This document shows positions 33,375 through 42,312 of a DNA stretch of 64,000 bases, in pieces (position 1 is the stretch's first letter; each line of letters begins with the position of its first letter). The translations under genes were made by a program, and so were the position numbers. Below the pieces are notes generated by a model that was not told the DNA's origin, made no database searches, and was given only the letters and a program-made list of their open reading frames with translations. The stretch spans positions 620,001 through 684,000 of the forward strand of contig NZ_JABAHI010000008.1 in the NCBI RefSeq assembly GCF_012584445.1, read 5' to 3'. This stretch comes from Olsenella sp. KGMB02461. GTDB lineage: Bacteria > Actinomycetota > Coriobacteriia > Coriobacteriales > Atopobiaceae.

Positions 33375-36014
33375 TTAATCCTGATAGTCCTTAGGCTCAC
33401 GGCCATAGTAGGCATCCAGGTAAAGATTTTTGATCTCGCTCATGAGCGGGTAGCGGGGATTGGCGCCGGTGCACTGGTCGTTGAAGGCCTGCTCGACCAT
33501 GTCGTCCAGGGTGTCGTTGAAGTAAGTCTCGTCCACGCCGTAATCGGCGATGGTGGGCTTGATGCCCACATGGGCGCCCAGCTCGTCGATGGCCTTGAGG
33601 AAGTTCTCAAAGACCTCGTCGTCATCCTTGCCGGTGATGCCCACATAGCGGGCAGCCTCGACATAGCGCTCCTTGGCCTGAGGATAGGCGTACTGCGGGA
33701 AGGTGCCCATCTTCACAGGCACGTCGGCAGCGTTGTAGCGCATGACGCGGGTGAGGATCACGGCATTGGCCACACCGTGGGGCAGGTGATGGAAGGCGCC
33801 CAGCTTGTGAGCCATGGAGTGGTTCACGCCCAGGAAGGCGTTTGCGAAGGCGATGCCGGCCAGGCAGGAGGCGTTGGCCATGTGCTCGCGGGCCACGGGA
33901 TCGGCAGCGCCCTTGTCGTAGGCAGCGGGCAGGTTCTCGAAGACCAGCTTGATGGCCTGGAGGGAAGCCGGCTTGGTGTAGTCGCTAGCCATGATGGAGA
34001 CCAGGGCCTCCAGAGCGTGGGTGAGCACGTCCATGCCAGAGGCGGAGGTGAGGCCCTTGGGCTGGTTCATCATGTTGTCCACGTCGACCACGGCCATGTT
34101 GGGCAGCAGCTGGTAGTCAGCCAGAGGCCACTTGATGCCGGTCTCGGCGTCGGTGATGATGGCGAAGGGGGTTACCTCGGAGCCGGTACCAGAAGAGGTG
34201 GGGATGGCCACGAAGTAGGCCTTCTGACCCATCTCAGGGAAGGTGTAAATACGCTTGCGGATGTCCATGAAGTCCATGGCCATGTCCTCGAAGCGGGCCT
34301 CGGGGTGCTCATACATGAGCCACATGATCTTGGCTGCGTCCATAGCGGAGCCGCCGCCCAAAGCGATGATGCAGTCGGGCTCGAAGGAGCGGATCTGCTT
34401 CACGCCCTCCTCGGCGCACTGCAGGGTGGGATCGGGAGCCACGTCCCAGAAGCAGGAGTGCACGATACCCAGCTGATCCAGCTTGTCCTCGATGGCCTTG
34501 GAGTAGCCGTTCTTATAGAGGAACTGGTCGGTGACGATGAAGGCGCGCTTCTTGCCCATGGTGCCCAGCTCGTCCAGGGCAACAGGCATGCACCCGCGCT
34601 TGAAGTAAATCTTTTCAGGGGTGCGGTACCACAGCATATTGGTCTGCCTCTCTGCCACGACCTTAGTGTTAATGAGGTGCTTCACGCCTACGTTCTCGGA
34701 GATGGAGTTGCCGCCCCATGAGCCGCAGCCCAGGGTCATAGAGGGCTTAAGACGGAAGTTGTAGAGGTCACCGATGCCGCCCTGAGAGCTGGGGGTGTTG
34801 ATGACGATGCGGCAGGTCTTCATGGCCTCAGCGTGCTTGGCCATCTTCTCCTTCTCATTCATGGTGTCGATGTAGAGAGAAGAGGTGTGGCCGTAGCCGC
34901 CGTCAGCGATGAGCTGCTCGGCCTTGGCGATAGCGTCGTCGAAGTCCTTGGCGTGGTACATGGCCAGCACAGGGGAGAGCTTCTCGTGAGCGAACTCCTC
35001 GGAGAGCTCTACAGAGTCCACCTCGCCAATGAGCACCTTGGTGTTCTTGGGCACGTTCACGCCGGCCATCTCAGCGATGGTGTGGGCAGACTGGCCCACG
35101 ATCTTGGCGTTCAGGGCGCCGTTGATGATGATGGTCTTGCGCACCTTGTCCAGCTCGTCGCCCTTCAAGAAGTAGGCGCCGCGGCGCTTGAACTCATCCT
35201 TGACCTGCTTGTAAATGTCGTCCAGCACGATCACAGACTGCTCAGAAGCGCAGATCATGCCGTTGTCAAAGGTCTTGGAGTGCAGAATAGACATGACGGC
35301 CAGCTTGATGTCGGCCGAAGAGTCGATGATGGCAGGAGTGTTGCCTGCGCCTACGCCCAGGGCGGGCTTGCCGGAGCTGTAAGCGGCCTTCACCATGCCG
35401 GGGCCGCCGGTGGCCAGGATGATGTCGGCATCACGCATGAGCTCGTTGGTGAGCTCGAGGCTGGGCTCCTCGATCCAGCGGATGAGGCCCTTGGGGGCGC
35501 CGGCAGCCTCAGCAGCTTCACGCACAATGCGAGCGGCCTCGATGGTGCTCTTCTTGGCGCGGGGGTGCGGCGAGATGATGATGGCGTTGCGGGTCTTCAA
35601 AGAGATGAGAGTCTTGAAGATCGCGGTAGAAGTGGGGTTCGTGGTGGGGATGACCGCAGCCACAATACCAATAGGCTCGGCGATCACCTTGTAGCCGCCG
35701 GCTGCATCCTCCTCGATGACGCCGCAGGTCTTGGTGTCCTTGTAGGCGTTGTAGATATACTCGGAGGCATAGTGATTCTTAATTACCTTGTCCTCCACAA
35801 TGCCCATGCCGGTCTCCTCGACGGCCATCTTGGCCAGAGGGATGCGGGCCTTGTTGGCTGCCATGGCAGCCTGGAAGAAGATCTCGTCGACCTGCTCCTG
35901 GGTAAAGGTAGCGAACTCCTCCTGAGCAGTGCGCATCTCGGCGAGAGCCGCCTTCAGGGAGTCGACGCTGTCGATGGTCTCGACGGTATCGAGAACCTGG
36001 TCTGGATTAGCCAT
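33375..36014 (-). CDS. adhE: Bifunctional aldehyde-alcohol dehydrogenase AdhE
   Basis: 879 aa. The N-terminal half is the CoA-acylating acetaldehyde dehydrogenase (cysteine in DNGMICASEQSVI, NAD site GGPGMVKAAY). The C-terminal half is an iron-dependent alcohol dehydrogenase (IALGGGSAMDAAK, GTGSEVTPFA, histidines in NHSMAHKLGAFHHLPHG). It converts acetyl-CoA to ethanol with two NADH and balances redox in fermentation. Full length, start ATG behind GGAGG. The upstream 563 bases are AT-richer than average and probably hold its promoter; I see no clear Rex box. Confidence 0.97.
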   Translation of the reverse strand: MANPDQVLDTVETIDSVDSLKAALAEMRTAQEEFATFTQEQVDEIFFQAAMAANKARIPLAKMAVEETGMGIVEDKVIKNHYASEYIYNAYKDTKTCGVIEEDAAGGYKVIAEPIGIVAAVIPTTNPTSTAIFKTLISLKTRNAIIISPHPRAKKSTIEAARIVREAAEAAGAPKGLIRWIEEPSLELTNELMRDADIILATGGPGMVKAAYSSGKPALGVGAGNTPAIIDSSADIKLAVMSILHSKTFDNGMICASEQSVIVLDDIYKQVKDEFKRRGAYFLKGDELDKVRKTIIINGALNAKIVGQSAHTIAEMAGVNVPKNTKVLIGEVDSVELSEEFAHEKLSPVLAMYHAKDFDDAIAKAEQLIADGGYGHTSSLYIDTMNEKEKMAKHAEAMKTCRIVINTPSSQGGIGDLYNFRLKPSMTLGCGSWGGNSISENVGVKHLINTKVVAERQTNMLWYRTPEKIYFKRGCMPVALDELGTMGKKRAFIVTDQFLYKNGYSKAIEDKLDQLGIVHSCFWDVAPDPTLQCAEEGVKQIRSFEPDCIIALGGGSAMDAAKIMWLMYEHPEARFEDMAMDFMDIRKRIYTFPEMGQKAYFVAIPTSSGTGSEVTPFAIITDAETGIKWPLADYQLLPNMAVVDVDNMMNQPKGLTSASGMDVLTHALEALVSIMASDYTKPASLQAIKLVFENLPAAYDKGAADPVAREHMANASCLAGIAFANAFLGVNHSMAHKLGAFHHLPHGVANAVILTRVMRYNAADVPVKMGTFPQYAYPQAKERYVEAARYVGITGKDDDEVFENFLKAIDELGAHVGIKPTIADYGVDETYFNDTLDDMVEQAFNDQCTGANPRYPLMSEIKNLYLDAYYGREPKDYQD

Positions 36015-36577
36015 TCATGACCTCCATCTAACCGTGGATAAGCGCTTGTATCTTGAGCTGTCCAAATGCAGGGCGAACCTTCGCGACGCCCCGCTTCCAG
36101 TAAAAACAGCTCGAACCTCTAGGGCAAATAGTAGAGGGCTACGGGGGTTGACTACAACACGAACCACTGGCCGATTTCCTATTGACACCCATATCTAGCT
36201 GCGATTCTTCTCAGTAGCTGTCAGCATAAATTTTATTATTTTATTTAATAGGTATAGGTGTGACTAGTCATTTAAGCCCCCTAGCAGATATATCGCTTCT
36301 GCGACAGATTGCCCTGGAACTCTAATACCCCAGGTAGCATTGGGTATTACAGCCGGATGCCTTGGGCGTGTTGTGCCAAAGCGAACTCCGTTGCAGGAAT
36401 CCTCATTCCGCTAGCAGAAAATCTCATTTAAATATCTATGAATTCACAATTTCTTCAGACCTACTCCGTCTAATGTACGAATCCCTTACATTATTTACAG
36501 GCCACGGCGCCGCGGCTCCCCCTGCCGAGAAATCCTTCTCCCCGCCTTCGCGCCTTTACCTCATACCCCGCATCGCC
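36015..36577. other. 563-base gene-free region upstream of adhE
   Basis: AT-rich stretch around 36215-36260 (TTTTATTATTTTATTTAATA) likely carrying the adhE promoter on the minus strand. TAATACCC...GGGTATTA (36323-36330 and 36342-36349) is an 8-bp inverted repeat. An exact TGCCGAGAA (36523-36531) lies near the end. The short ORFs on the plus strand lack ribosome sites and family features. Confidence 0.5.
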
Positions 36578-37465
36578 CTAGGCAGGATCCAACACCGCTT
36601 CCAGCCACATCACAATGGCCAGCGGATCTTCATCGCCCACAACCAGACGCAAGGCCGCCTTATCATCGGGTGCCGAGAAAAGCTCGCTCCGCACCTGAGC
36701 TTCTCCCCCAGTTCCTAGCTCTTGGGCCACCTGTAAAGCAGCTTGGGCTTCTGCCACTCCAGCCACGCAAAAAAGCACCCAGGGCCCAAAGCCATGCTCA
36801 AAGGTGTGCAGCGCGATCTCGCGGGCAGGATCTCCCACCAATCCTGGGTAGCGCACTTCTCCCACTGCTGGATGGCATGTCAGATCTGCCACTACTGCCT
36901 GAGCATTATGGTTGCGTTTCACACATAGCTCGTTATAGCCTGCCATGTCCGGCACTCTTGCAACAGATGCCTTCAGCTGCCCTATTGCCTGCTCCAACGC
37001 TGCTCGCGCCTTTGCGTCCTGGCAGATGTCCCTTGAGAGGGACAGGGCACACACTCCTCCAGGGGCCCCAGGGACACTGGACAGGTCATCGATCACCACA
37101 TCTGCCCCACGCATGATGGCAGGGCTGGTAAAAGAGCCAATGGCAGAGTTGTCCACCAACAGCCAAAAGGGCGTCACAGTGCCAGCAGCAGCCTCATCAG
37201 ATCCATGCGCTCCACGGCCTTGCTGCCTCCTCGCAGCCATCAGCGCGCCTTTGGCGCCCTTGATGTCTGCCACCGCCAGTGTCACAGGATCCAACGCCGC
37301 AAGGCACTCAGAAAGGCTGGGCACCCGACTCTGCAGCCGCTGGCATAGCTCAGAGGCTGCAGTCGCCACGAAATAGGTACCAGCACAGCGCTTTCCCAAA
37401 TTGGCGCTCATTCGCGCAGCTGCAGCCAGCCCATCGCCAGCCGCAGCGCGCACAGACTCTGCCAT
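36578..37465 (-). CDS. MetY/cystathionine-lyase-like protein lacking the PLP lysine
   Basis: 295 aa, shorter than the family (about 400). Alignment by eye to MetY of this same window: LLVDNSAIGSFTSPAIMRGADVVIDDLSSVPGAPGG matches [34 protein letters not shown], and VADLTCHPAVGEVRYPGLVGDP matches the later [19 protein letters not shown] block. The catalytic lysine (ATK) is replaced by LSSV. The N-terminal third, with PLP-phosphate contacts, is mostly missing. It cannot be a normal PLP enzyme. The frame is intact and codon use matches its surroundings, so it is kept. A repeat copy (36671-36679) is read as Phe-Ser-Ala. The downstream gene lies 3 bases away. Confidence 0.7.
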   Translation of the reverse strand: MAESVRAAAGDGLAAAARMSANLGKRCAGTYFVATAASELCQRLQSRVPSLSECLAALDPVTLAVADIKGAKGALMAARRQQGRGAHGSDEAAAGTVTPFWLLVDNSAIGSFTSPAIMRGADVVIDDLSSVPGAPGGVCALSLSRDICQDAKARAALEQAIGQLKASVARVPDMAGYNELCVKRNHNAQAVVADLTCHPAVGEVRYPGLVGDPAREIALHTFEHGFGPWVLFCVAGVAEAQAALQVAQELGTGGEAQVRSELFSAPDDKAALRLVVGDEDPLAIVMWLEAVLDPA

Positions 37466-37468
37466 AGC

Positions 37469-37840
37469 CTACTCAGGATCCGGAGTGGTGTCGTCGGCAG
37501 GGTCGTCCACATCGTGAGTCTCTTGCAGGGCGCGCTTCTCGTTCTCTGCCACCAACATCTCCAAGCGCTGGTGCTGAGAGGGCATCCACGCCTTATAGAC
37601 ATGGCCTTTCACGTCGCGGCCAAAGTCGTACTCCTTGACGGTATAGCGTTTGGAATCACGGCCACCCACCAGACGAGCCTTGATGAGAGGACCAGGGATG
37701 CCAAAGTAGGACATGCCCGAAGCCGGATCAAACAGCGCCAGCAGATTGTCGTCGGGAGTGGCATCCACCACAGCTTTTACCAGCGTCATGGTGTCGTCGT
37801 CAAAGCGGTAGTTAGAAGACTTGGGAGTTGATTTGGCCAT
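37469..37840 (-). CDS. Conserved hypothetical protein, 123 aa
   Basis: A small, charged protein (MAKSTPKSSNYRFDDDTMTLVKAVVDATPDD...). A PGPLIKARLVGGRDSKRYTVKEYDFGRDVKG core could be a small beta domain; the end is acidic (DVDDPADDTTPDPE). I recognise no family. ATG 37840 is eight bases after AAAGGGACC. It lies between a DUF488 gene and the MetY-like gene, with near-contiguous spacing, so the three are probably one transcript. Confidence 0.6.
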   Translation of the reverse strand: MAKSTPKSSNYRFDDDTMTLVKAVVDATPDDNLLALFDPASGMSYFGIPGPLIKARLVGGRDSKRYTVKEYDFGRDVKGHVYKAWMPSQHQRLEMLVAENEKRALQETHDVDDPADDTTPDPE

Positions 37841-37871
37841 GAATTGGTCCCTTTCTAAAGATTCACAACGC

Positions 37872-38306
37872 CTAGTGGGTTGCCTTAGGCTTCTCTGCCA
37901 GAAGCTCTGCCAGCACCTCGGCATGGCTCCGGCGCTTATGAGTAGCAGTACCTAGAATAGCGATGTTTTGGTACCGGCCATACTTGGTAGAGAAATCTGC
38001 CAACGACCCGCGGGAATCTATCAAGGCCTTATAGCCGCTCGCATACTCGTCAAAGTCAATGTGATGATGCAGATAAGGCTCCAACAAGTCAGTAGTGGGA
38101 GCTAGATCCACATCATGAGCATAGGCAGCGCCCACAATGGCCTTCACGAAGTAGGCGAGGTCGCGCTCTTTAGTAAAGCCGCAGAGCTGGTTGGTGTTGT
38201 GAAGTCGCACATCCACCAACAGGTCGATTTTTGCATCGATCAACTTGGTAAAGAAGTCCTCGGCGCTGGTCTCATAGGCCGATAGCGTCATAAAGGTTTG
38301 ACTCAT
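37872..38306 (-). CDS. DUF488 family protein
   Basis: 144 aa. The DUF488 signature is VDVRLHNTNQLCGFTKERDLAYFV, with the conserved Asp-Val-Arg and a later YGRYQNIAILGTATHKRRSHAEVLA. Function is unknown, although the cysteine/arginine pattern suggests a small-molecule or nucleotide role. AGGAGG precedes the ATG. The tail (LAEKPKATH) again shows the Ala-Glu-Lys-Pro ending seen near repeat copies, although the DNA here is a variant. Confidence 0.8.
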   Translation of the reverse strand: MSQTFMTLSAYETSAEDFFTKLIDAKIDLLVDVRLHNTNQLCGFTKERDLAYFVKAIVGAAYAHDVDLAPTTDLLEPYLHHHIDFDEYASGYKALIDSRGSLADFSTKYGRYQNIAILGTATHKRRSHAEVLAELLAEKPKATH

Positions 38307-38396
38307 AGGGCACCTCCTCTTGAAGGGTTTCGCACAATACGCGCTATATACCCCACCGCGCAGCCTACTGCCCCAACTAGCCGCAAGCCCGGCTAT

Positions 38397-39125
38397 CTAG
38401 GCAGAAACATCCATCTTGTCAGGGATTTGAGTCTTCAAAAGCTCGTAGGAAGAGACTAGCTCCTTATGGGCGTTCCCAAAGTCCTCCCGATAATTCTCCA
38501 AGGTTCCCGAAGGCCTTCTCACCATGTCACACAGGACCTTATACTCTTTTTGCATGTCCTTCACGGTGTCATAGGCTTCGTCACAGCCCTCCGGAGGAGA
38601 GGCCAGCTGCTTGAACGAATCGCCTATAGAGCATTCTGTGCTCTCCATCTCATCGCAAAGCCCGTTATAGGTATTGGATGTCATCAGCTTGGACAGCGCC
38701 TGGTTGGGATCGGTCGCTTTATAGGGTGCAATATCTTCATCCCAGCTGCCGTTGGGATTGTTGATCGCAGAGCTCCAAACGCTTTCCACCAGACCGCCGG
38801 CCTCCACTGCTTTGGCTCCCCCATGCAAAAAATGCTCGGCAGTGACATTGAGGTAGTCTACATATTGATTGAATGCCTCGACTTTGGCGCGTGTCGCAGT
38901 AGCAGCAACCGCCTTTTGATGGGCATCAAAGAGAGCATAGCCCGTCGCCGCTAAGGCCATAACCACCGCAACCACAATGGCGATAGCGAACGACGCATGC
39001 GAGAATGCGCTGCGCCACTTAGCGTCATGCACCTCGGCATTTCCCGCACTTGCATCCCGTGCGTCAGCACCTTGCAAGTGGGCGTTTTCTTTCTTGCCGC
39101 CTTTAGTTTCATCAGCTTCGCTCAT
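38397..39125 (-). CDS. Single-pass membrane protein of unknown function
   Basis: 242 aa. A hydrophilic, Ala/Glu/Asp-rich N-terminus (residues 1-45) precedes one helix (IAIVVAVVMALAATGYALF), then a helical external domain with two cysteines (LCDEMESTECS) and a later pair (EGCDEAY, VLCDM). No family recognised. It is the first gene of the minus-strand run 39125 to 36578. Confidence 0.6.
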   Translation of the reverse strand: MSEADETKGGKKENAHLQGADARDASAGNAEVHDAKWRSAFSHASFAIAIVVAVVMALAATGYALFDAHQKAVAATATRAKVEAFNQYVDYLNVTAEHFLHGGAKAVEAGGLVESVWSSAINNPNGSWDEDIAPYKATDPNQALSKLMTSNTYNGLCDEMESTECSIGDSFKQLASPPEGCDEAYDTVKDMQKEYKVLCDMVRRPSGTLENYREDFGNAHKELVSSYELLKTQIPDKMDVSA

Positions 39126-39456
39126 GACAGCCCCCTCGCCCCTTCTTACAATCTACGCGGCGGATCATCAATTGCGCAGTTAAACTACCCTCATGTCCCA
39201 GGAAAGTTTCCTTGAGCTCGGCACTGTTCAGCAATTGTCATTTTTTGAACAGTTCCCATCCATCAAACCGTAGGCTCTCTGCATCGGGAGGCACCCCTCG
39301 CAGTTCATCTGTCCCGCACTGGTGCACCCCCATCTCAAGGCGTCCAGCAGCTCAAACTTCAATGCCCATGCCGCAAAAAAGAGTACTATGACTATTCATG
39401 GATTTCTGAATGCCACTTGAATAGCCCACTGCCCGCCCGAACCCCCGGAGCCGCCC
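39126..39456. other. 331-base divergent promoter region before azlC
   Basis: Between the membrane protein gene (minus) and azlC (plus). It holds a perfect 8-bp inverted repeat, ACTGTTCA at 39223-39230 and TGAACAGT at 39246-39253, 15 bases apart, and a small palindrome AGGAAAGTTTCCT (39200-39212). These could be regulator sites; no gene is seen. Confidence 0.5.
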
Positions 39457-40236
39457 ATGCCCTTTGTCTCCCTCATCAAACGCACGCTGCCCGCTGCGCT
39501 GCCGGTGATGTTGGGCTACGTGGTCATTGGCATTCCCGCCGGCATCCTCGAAGCTCAGATGGGCCTCAACGCCCCCATGGCCTTCTTCTTGAGCGCCACC
39601 TACTACTCCGGCGCCGGCCAATTCATGCTGGCAAACATGTGGATTGCAGGCCAAAGCCCCCTCTCCATCGCCCTCTCCATCTCGCTGGTCAACCTGCGCC
39701 AGCTGCTCTATAGCGCCTCGCTGGCTCCGCGCCTGGCCACCACGCCGGCACCTCTCAAAGCCCTCTGCACCGCCACTGTCACCGACGAGTCCTTTGGCGT
39801 CAACACAAGCCGCTTCGCCCAAGATCCCACCTGGTCTGTCGCCGACGCCACCCTCACAAACATCCTCTCCATGCTCGCCTGGGCTTCCGCCAACGCTCTG
39901 GGCGCCATCGCCGGCGACATTCTGCCCATCTCCACCGCCGTGGCCTCCTTCGCCATGACCTCCATCTTCATCTGCCTGTTGCTCACCCAGACCTTCACCA
40001 CCCCTATCCTCCTGGTGGTGACCGTCTCTGCCCTCGTGGTCATTGGTTGCAAACTGGCAGGCCTTGGCTCTATGGCCATTGTCGCCGGAGCCCTCGCGGG
40101 AGTAGCTGCAGGCGTAATCTTCGACATCCATCAAAATCCTTCTGCTGCCGAGAAACCCGCGCCCTCCTACCAGGACGCCAACCATCCTTCGCACACCCCA
40201 GACGCCCCCTCCACTCCCGGAGGTGACCGCCAATGA
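39457..40236 (+). CDS. azlC: Branched-chain amino acid exporter, large subunit
   Basis: 259 aa, membrane protein with about seven helices. LGYVVIGIPAGILEAQMGLN and YYSGAGQFM, followed by NLRQLLYSASLAP, match AzlC. The partner azlD starts within its last codons, so the two form the usual exporter of branched-chain amino acids. After the last helix comes a hydrophilic tail of about 35 residues (SAAEKPAPSYQDANHPSHT) containing an exact 13-mer repeat (40146-40158). Confidence 0.87.
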   Translation: MPFVSLIKRTLPAALPVMLGYVVIGIPAGILEAQMGLNAPMAFFLSATYYSGAGQFMLANMWIAGQSPLSIALSISLVNLRQLLYSASLAPRLATTPAPLKALCTATVTDESFGVNTSRFAQDPTWSVADATLTNILSMLAWASANALGAIAGDILPISTAVASFAMTSIFICLLLTQTFTTPILLVVTVSALVVIGCKLAGLGSMAIVAGALAGVAAGVIFDIHQNPSAAEKPAPSYQDANHPSHTPDAPSTPGGDRQ

Positions 40237-40559
40237 CCGATCTCGCCTGGTTCTGGCCTGTCTACGCAGTATTGCTGGTCGGAATGCTTCTCTGTCGCTG
40301 TGCCCCCGCCTTTGTCCTTGGCAAACGCCAGCTCTCAGTGCGCACCACCCGCGCCCTTGAGCTCATTCCAGCCGCCGCCTTTGCGGCTCTGGTAGCCAAC
40401 GACCTATGCCAACCCGAACTCTGGGCCCAAAGCCTCTGGACCGGCGCCATGCCCTTAATAGCCTCAGCGGTAGTGGCCCTTTGTGCCGTCAAAACCAAAT
40501 CTCTAGCCCTCTGCGCCGCCGTGGGCGTAGCCGTCTACCTGGTGCTTTCTTTTATCTAG
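40233..40559 (+). CDS. azlD: Branched-chain amino acid exporter, small subunit
   Basis: 108 aa with four hydrophobic helices (WPVYAVLLVGMLLCRCAP, LELIPAAAFAALVAND, LIASAVVALCAVKTKS, VGVAVYLVLSFI) typical of AzlD. The ATG overlaps the azlC stop by four bases (ATGA). Confidence 0.87.
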   Translation: MTDLAWFWPVYAVLLVGMLLCRCAPAFVLGKRQLSVRTTRALELIPAAAFAALVANDLCQPELWAQSLWTGAMPLIASAVVALCAVKTKSLALCAAVGVAVYLVLSFI

Positions 40560-40665
40560 CTTGGGCGGGCAACTTCCATATTTAATCCCCACCTCCCAGC
40601 CCAAATCGAATAACCTCAAATCGGGTAAACGCAACACCTCTAGTCACCCTACCGAGAGGCCCCTT

Positions 40666-41766
40666 ATGCACCATCCCCGCCGCCCCATCGCAATGCTCGT
40701 CGCTTTGTTCACCATCACTCTGGCGCTCCTCGCCGGGTGCAGCTCGCCTTCCAATACCCCCAACCAAGACACCACCAGCGATTCGGCGCAGTCCTCTCAG
40801 CCCGCAAGCACGCCGGCGCCAAAGCCCCGAGACCCCAGCGACGCCGCCCCCTCCATCACCGGCGCCCTCTCGGTCAAAGGCATGCAGCTCTTAGGCGACG
40901 ACGACCAACCCGTCCAACTCCGAGGCGTCTCCACCCACGGCCTCGCCTGGTTCCCCCAGTACGTCAACCAGCCCTTCTTCCACCAGCTGCGCCAAGACTG
41001 GAACGCCAACGTCGTGCGCCTGGCGCTCTATACCGCAGACTCCGGCGGTTACTGTACCGACGGCGACCGCGCCAAGCTCACCCAACTGATCGAGGATGGC
41101 ATCGACCAGGCCACCAACGCCGATCTCTACGTCATCGTCGACTGGCACATCCTCTCAGACAACAATCCCCTTGCCCACGTCGACGACGCCAAAACCTTCT
41201 TCTCTACCATTGCCGAGAAGTACGCCCACTCCACCAACATAATTTACGAGATCTGCAACGAGCCCAATGGCGATACCACCTGGGACGACGTCAAAAACTA
41301 TGCCAATCAAGTCATACCGGTCATCCGCCAGCACGCACCCAACGCCGTGATCCTCGTGGGCACCCCCAACTGGTCCCAACGGGTAGATGAAGCAGCCGCC
41401 AGCCCTCTCGACTTCGACAACATCATGTACACCCTGCACTTCTACGCTGCCACTCATCAGCAGGATCTTCGCGACACGCTTTCTGCCGCCCACAAAGCCG
41501 GCATCCCCATCTTTGTGAGCGAGTTTGGCATCTGTGACGCTTCCGGTTCTGGCACCATCGACTACGCTTCCGCCAACGCCTGGGTCGACCTCATGGACTC
41601 TCTCGACATCAGCTACGTCTGCTGGAACCTCTCCAACAAAAATGAAGCCGCGGCTCTCTTCAAGCCCGACTGCACCAAGACCAGCGACTTCACCACAGAC
41701 GATCTCTCCGCCGAAGGCCTCTGGCTCTGGGAAACCCTCCATGGCCAAAAGAATCCAAAACCGTAA
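40666..41766 (+). CDS. Glycoside hydrolase family 5 (endoglucanase-like) lipoprotein
   Basis: 366 aa. Signal peptide with lipobox LLAGCSS, a Ser/Thr/Pro-rich linker, then a GH5 TIM-barrel: RGVSTHGLAWF, NVVRLALY, VIVDWHILSD, the acid/base glutamate in YEICNEPNG, YTLHFYA and the nucleophile in FVSEFGICD. It would cut beta-1,4-linked glucans or mannans on the outer surface. No transporter or regulator for the product is adjacent. Start ATG 40666 by signal peptide position and GAGAGGCCCCTT. An exact repeat copy (41211-41219) encodes Ala-Glu-Lys. Confidence 0.87.
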   Translation: MHHPRRPIAMLVALFTITLALLAGCSSPSNTPNQDTTSDSAQSSQPASTPAPKPRDPSDAAPSITGALSVKGMQLLGDDDQPVQLRGVSTHGLAWFPQYVNQPFFHQLRQDWNANVVRLALYTADSGGYCTDGDRAKLTQLIEDGIDQATNADLYVIVDWHILSDNNPLAHVDDAKTFFSTIAEKYAHSTNIIYEICNEPNGDTTWDDVKNYANQVIPVIRQHAPNAVILVGTPNWSQRVDEAAASPLDFDNIMYTLHFYAATHQQDLRDTLSAAHKAGIPIFVSEFGICDASGSGTIDYASANAWVDLMDSLDISYVCWNLSNKNEAAALFKPDCTKTSDFTTDDLSAEGLWLWETLHGQKNPKP

Positions 41767-41843
41767 AGCACGCTTTACAGATCGCACTCTTTTCACCCTA
41801 AGTGCAAAACGCGTTTTACACTTCCTCATCTAGGATCGCTCTC

Positions 41844-41993
41844 ATGGCAGACCTCCTCCACAAGGCCAAGCTAGGCCGCGAGCAGCCCTTTGCCGTCGAT
41901 CTTTACTGGGGCATCGAAGCCCTTAAACGCCATGACGAATACAATCACAAAGAATCCGAGTGCATTCTGAAGCGCGATCAGCGCAAATCTTAA
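41844..41993 (+). CDS. Possible small protein, 49 aa
   Basis: MADLLHKAKLGREQPFAVDLYWGIEALKRHDEYNH... Hydrophilic, no family recognised. AGGATCGC precedes the ATG. It follows the GH5 gene after two short palindromes (GTAAAGCACGCTTTAC at 41763 and AGTGCAAAACGCGTTTTACACT at 41800-41821) and may be a remnant of something longer. Confidence 0.35.
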   Translation: MADLLHKAKLGREQPFAVDLYWGIEALKRHDEYNHKESECILKRDQRKS

Positions 41994-42027
41994 TCTGCCG
42001 ATAAGAACTACAACCTCAAATCTGTGA

Positions 42028-42312
42028 TTACAGCTCTGGCAAATTCTTATACACACCTTGCCTATGACCTACTCGCACCACTTCTATAAGCAAGACCTCA
42101 TCTTTTAGACGTCCAAGAATCCGATAGTTACCAGCTCGCCAACGCCAGCCAGACTGCGTTCCTACCAGTTGCTTTCCTCCAATAACCGTCCGAGGGTTAT
42201 CGCAGTCTGCTAAGTTCTTTTGAATCCAGGCAAGGATCATTATTCGTTGCTTTTTAGGTATTGCAGCCACTTCTTTAGCGGCTCGCTTTGTGAACTCTAC
42301 TCTCCGGCTCAC
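42028..42312 (-). CDS. RelE/ParE-superfamily toxin
   Basis: 94 aa. EFTKRAAKEVAAIPKKQRIMILAWI is the helical start of RelE folds; GWRWRAGNYRILGRLKDEVLLIEVVRVGHRQGVYK is the C-terminal beta-sheet with the Arg/His residues of mRNA interferases. The start is GTG, overlapping the antitoxin stop by four bases. Antitoxin first, toxin second is the usual order. Confidence 0.87.
   Translation of the reverse strand: MSRRVEFTKRAAKEVAAIPKKQRIMILAWIQKNLADCDNPRTVIGGKQLVGTQSGWRWRAGNYRILGRLKDEVLLIEVVRVGHRQGVYKNLPEL

Noticed and set aside
33570-36020. Long plus-strand open frames opposite adhE (383 and 395 codons)
   Set aside because: AdhE motifs cover the whole interval on the minus strand; the antisense translations are Gly/Val/Leu/His-rich shadows without ribosome sites.
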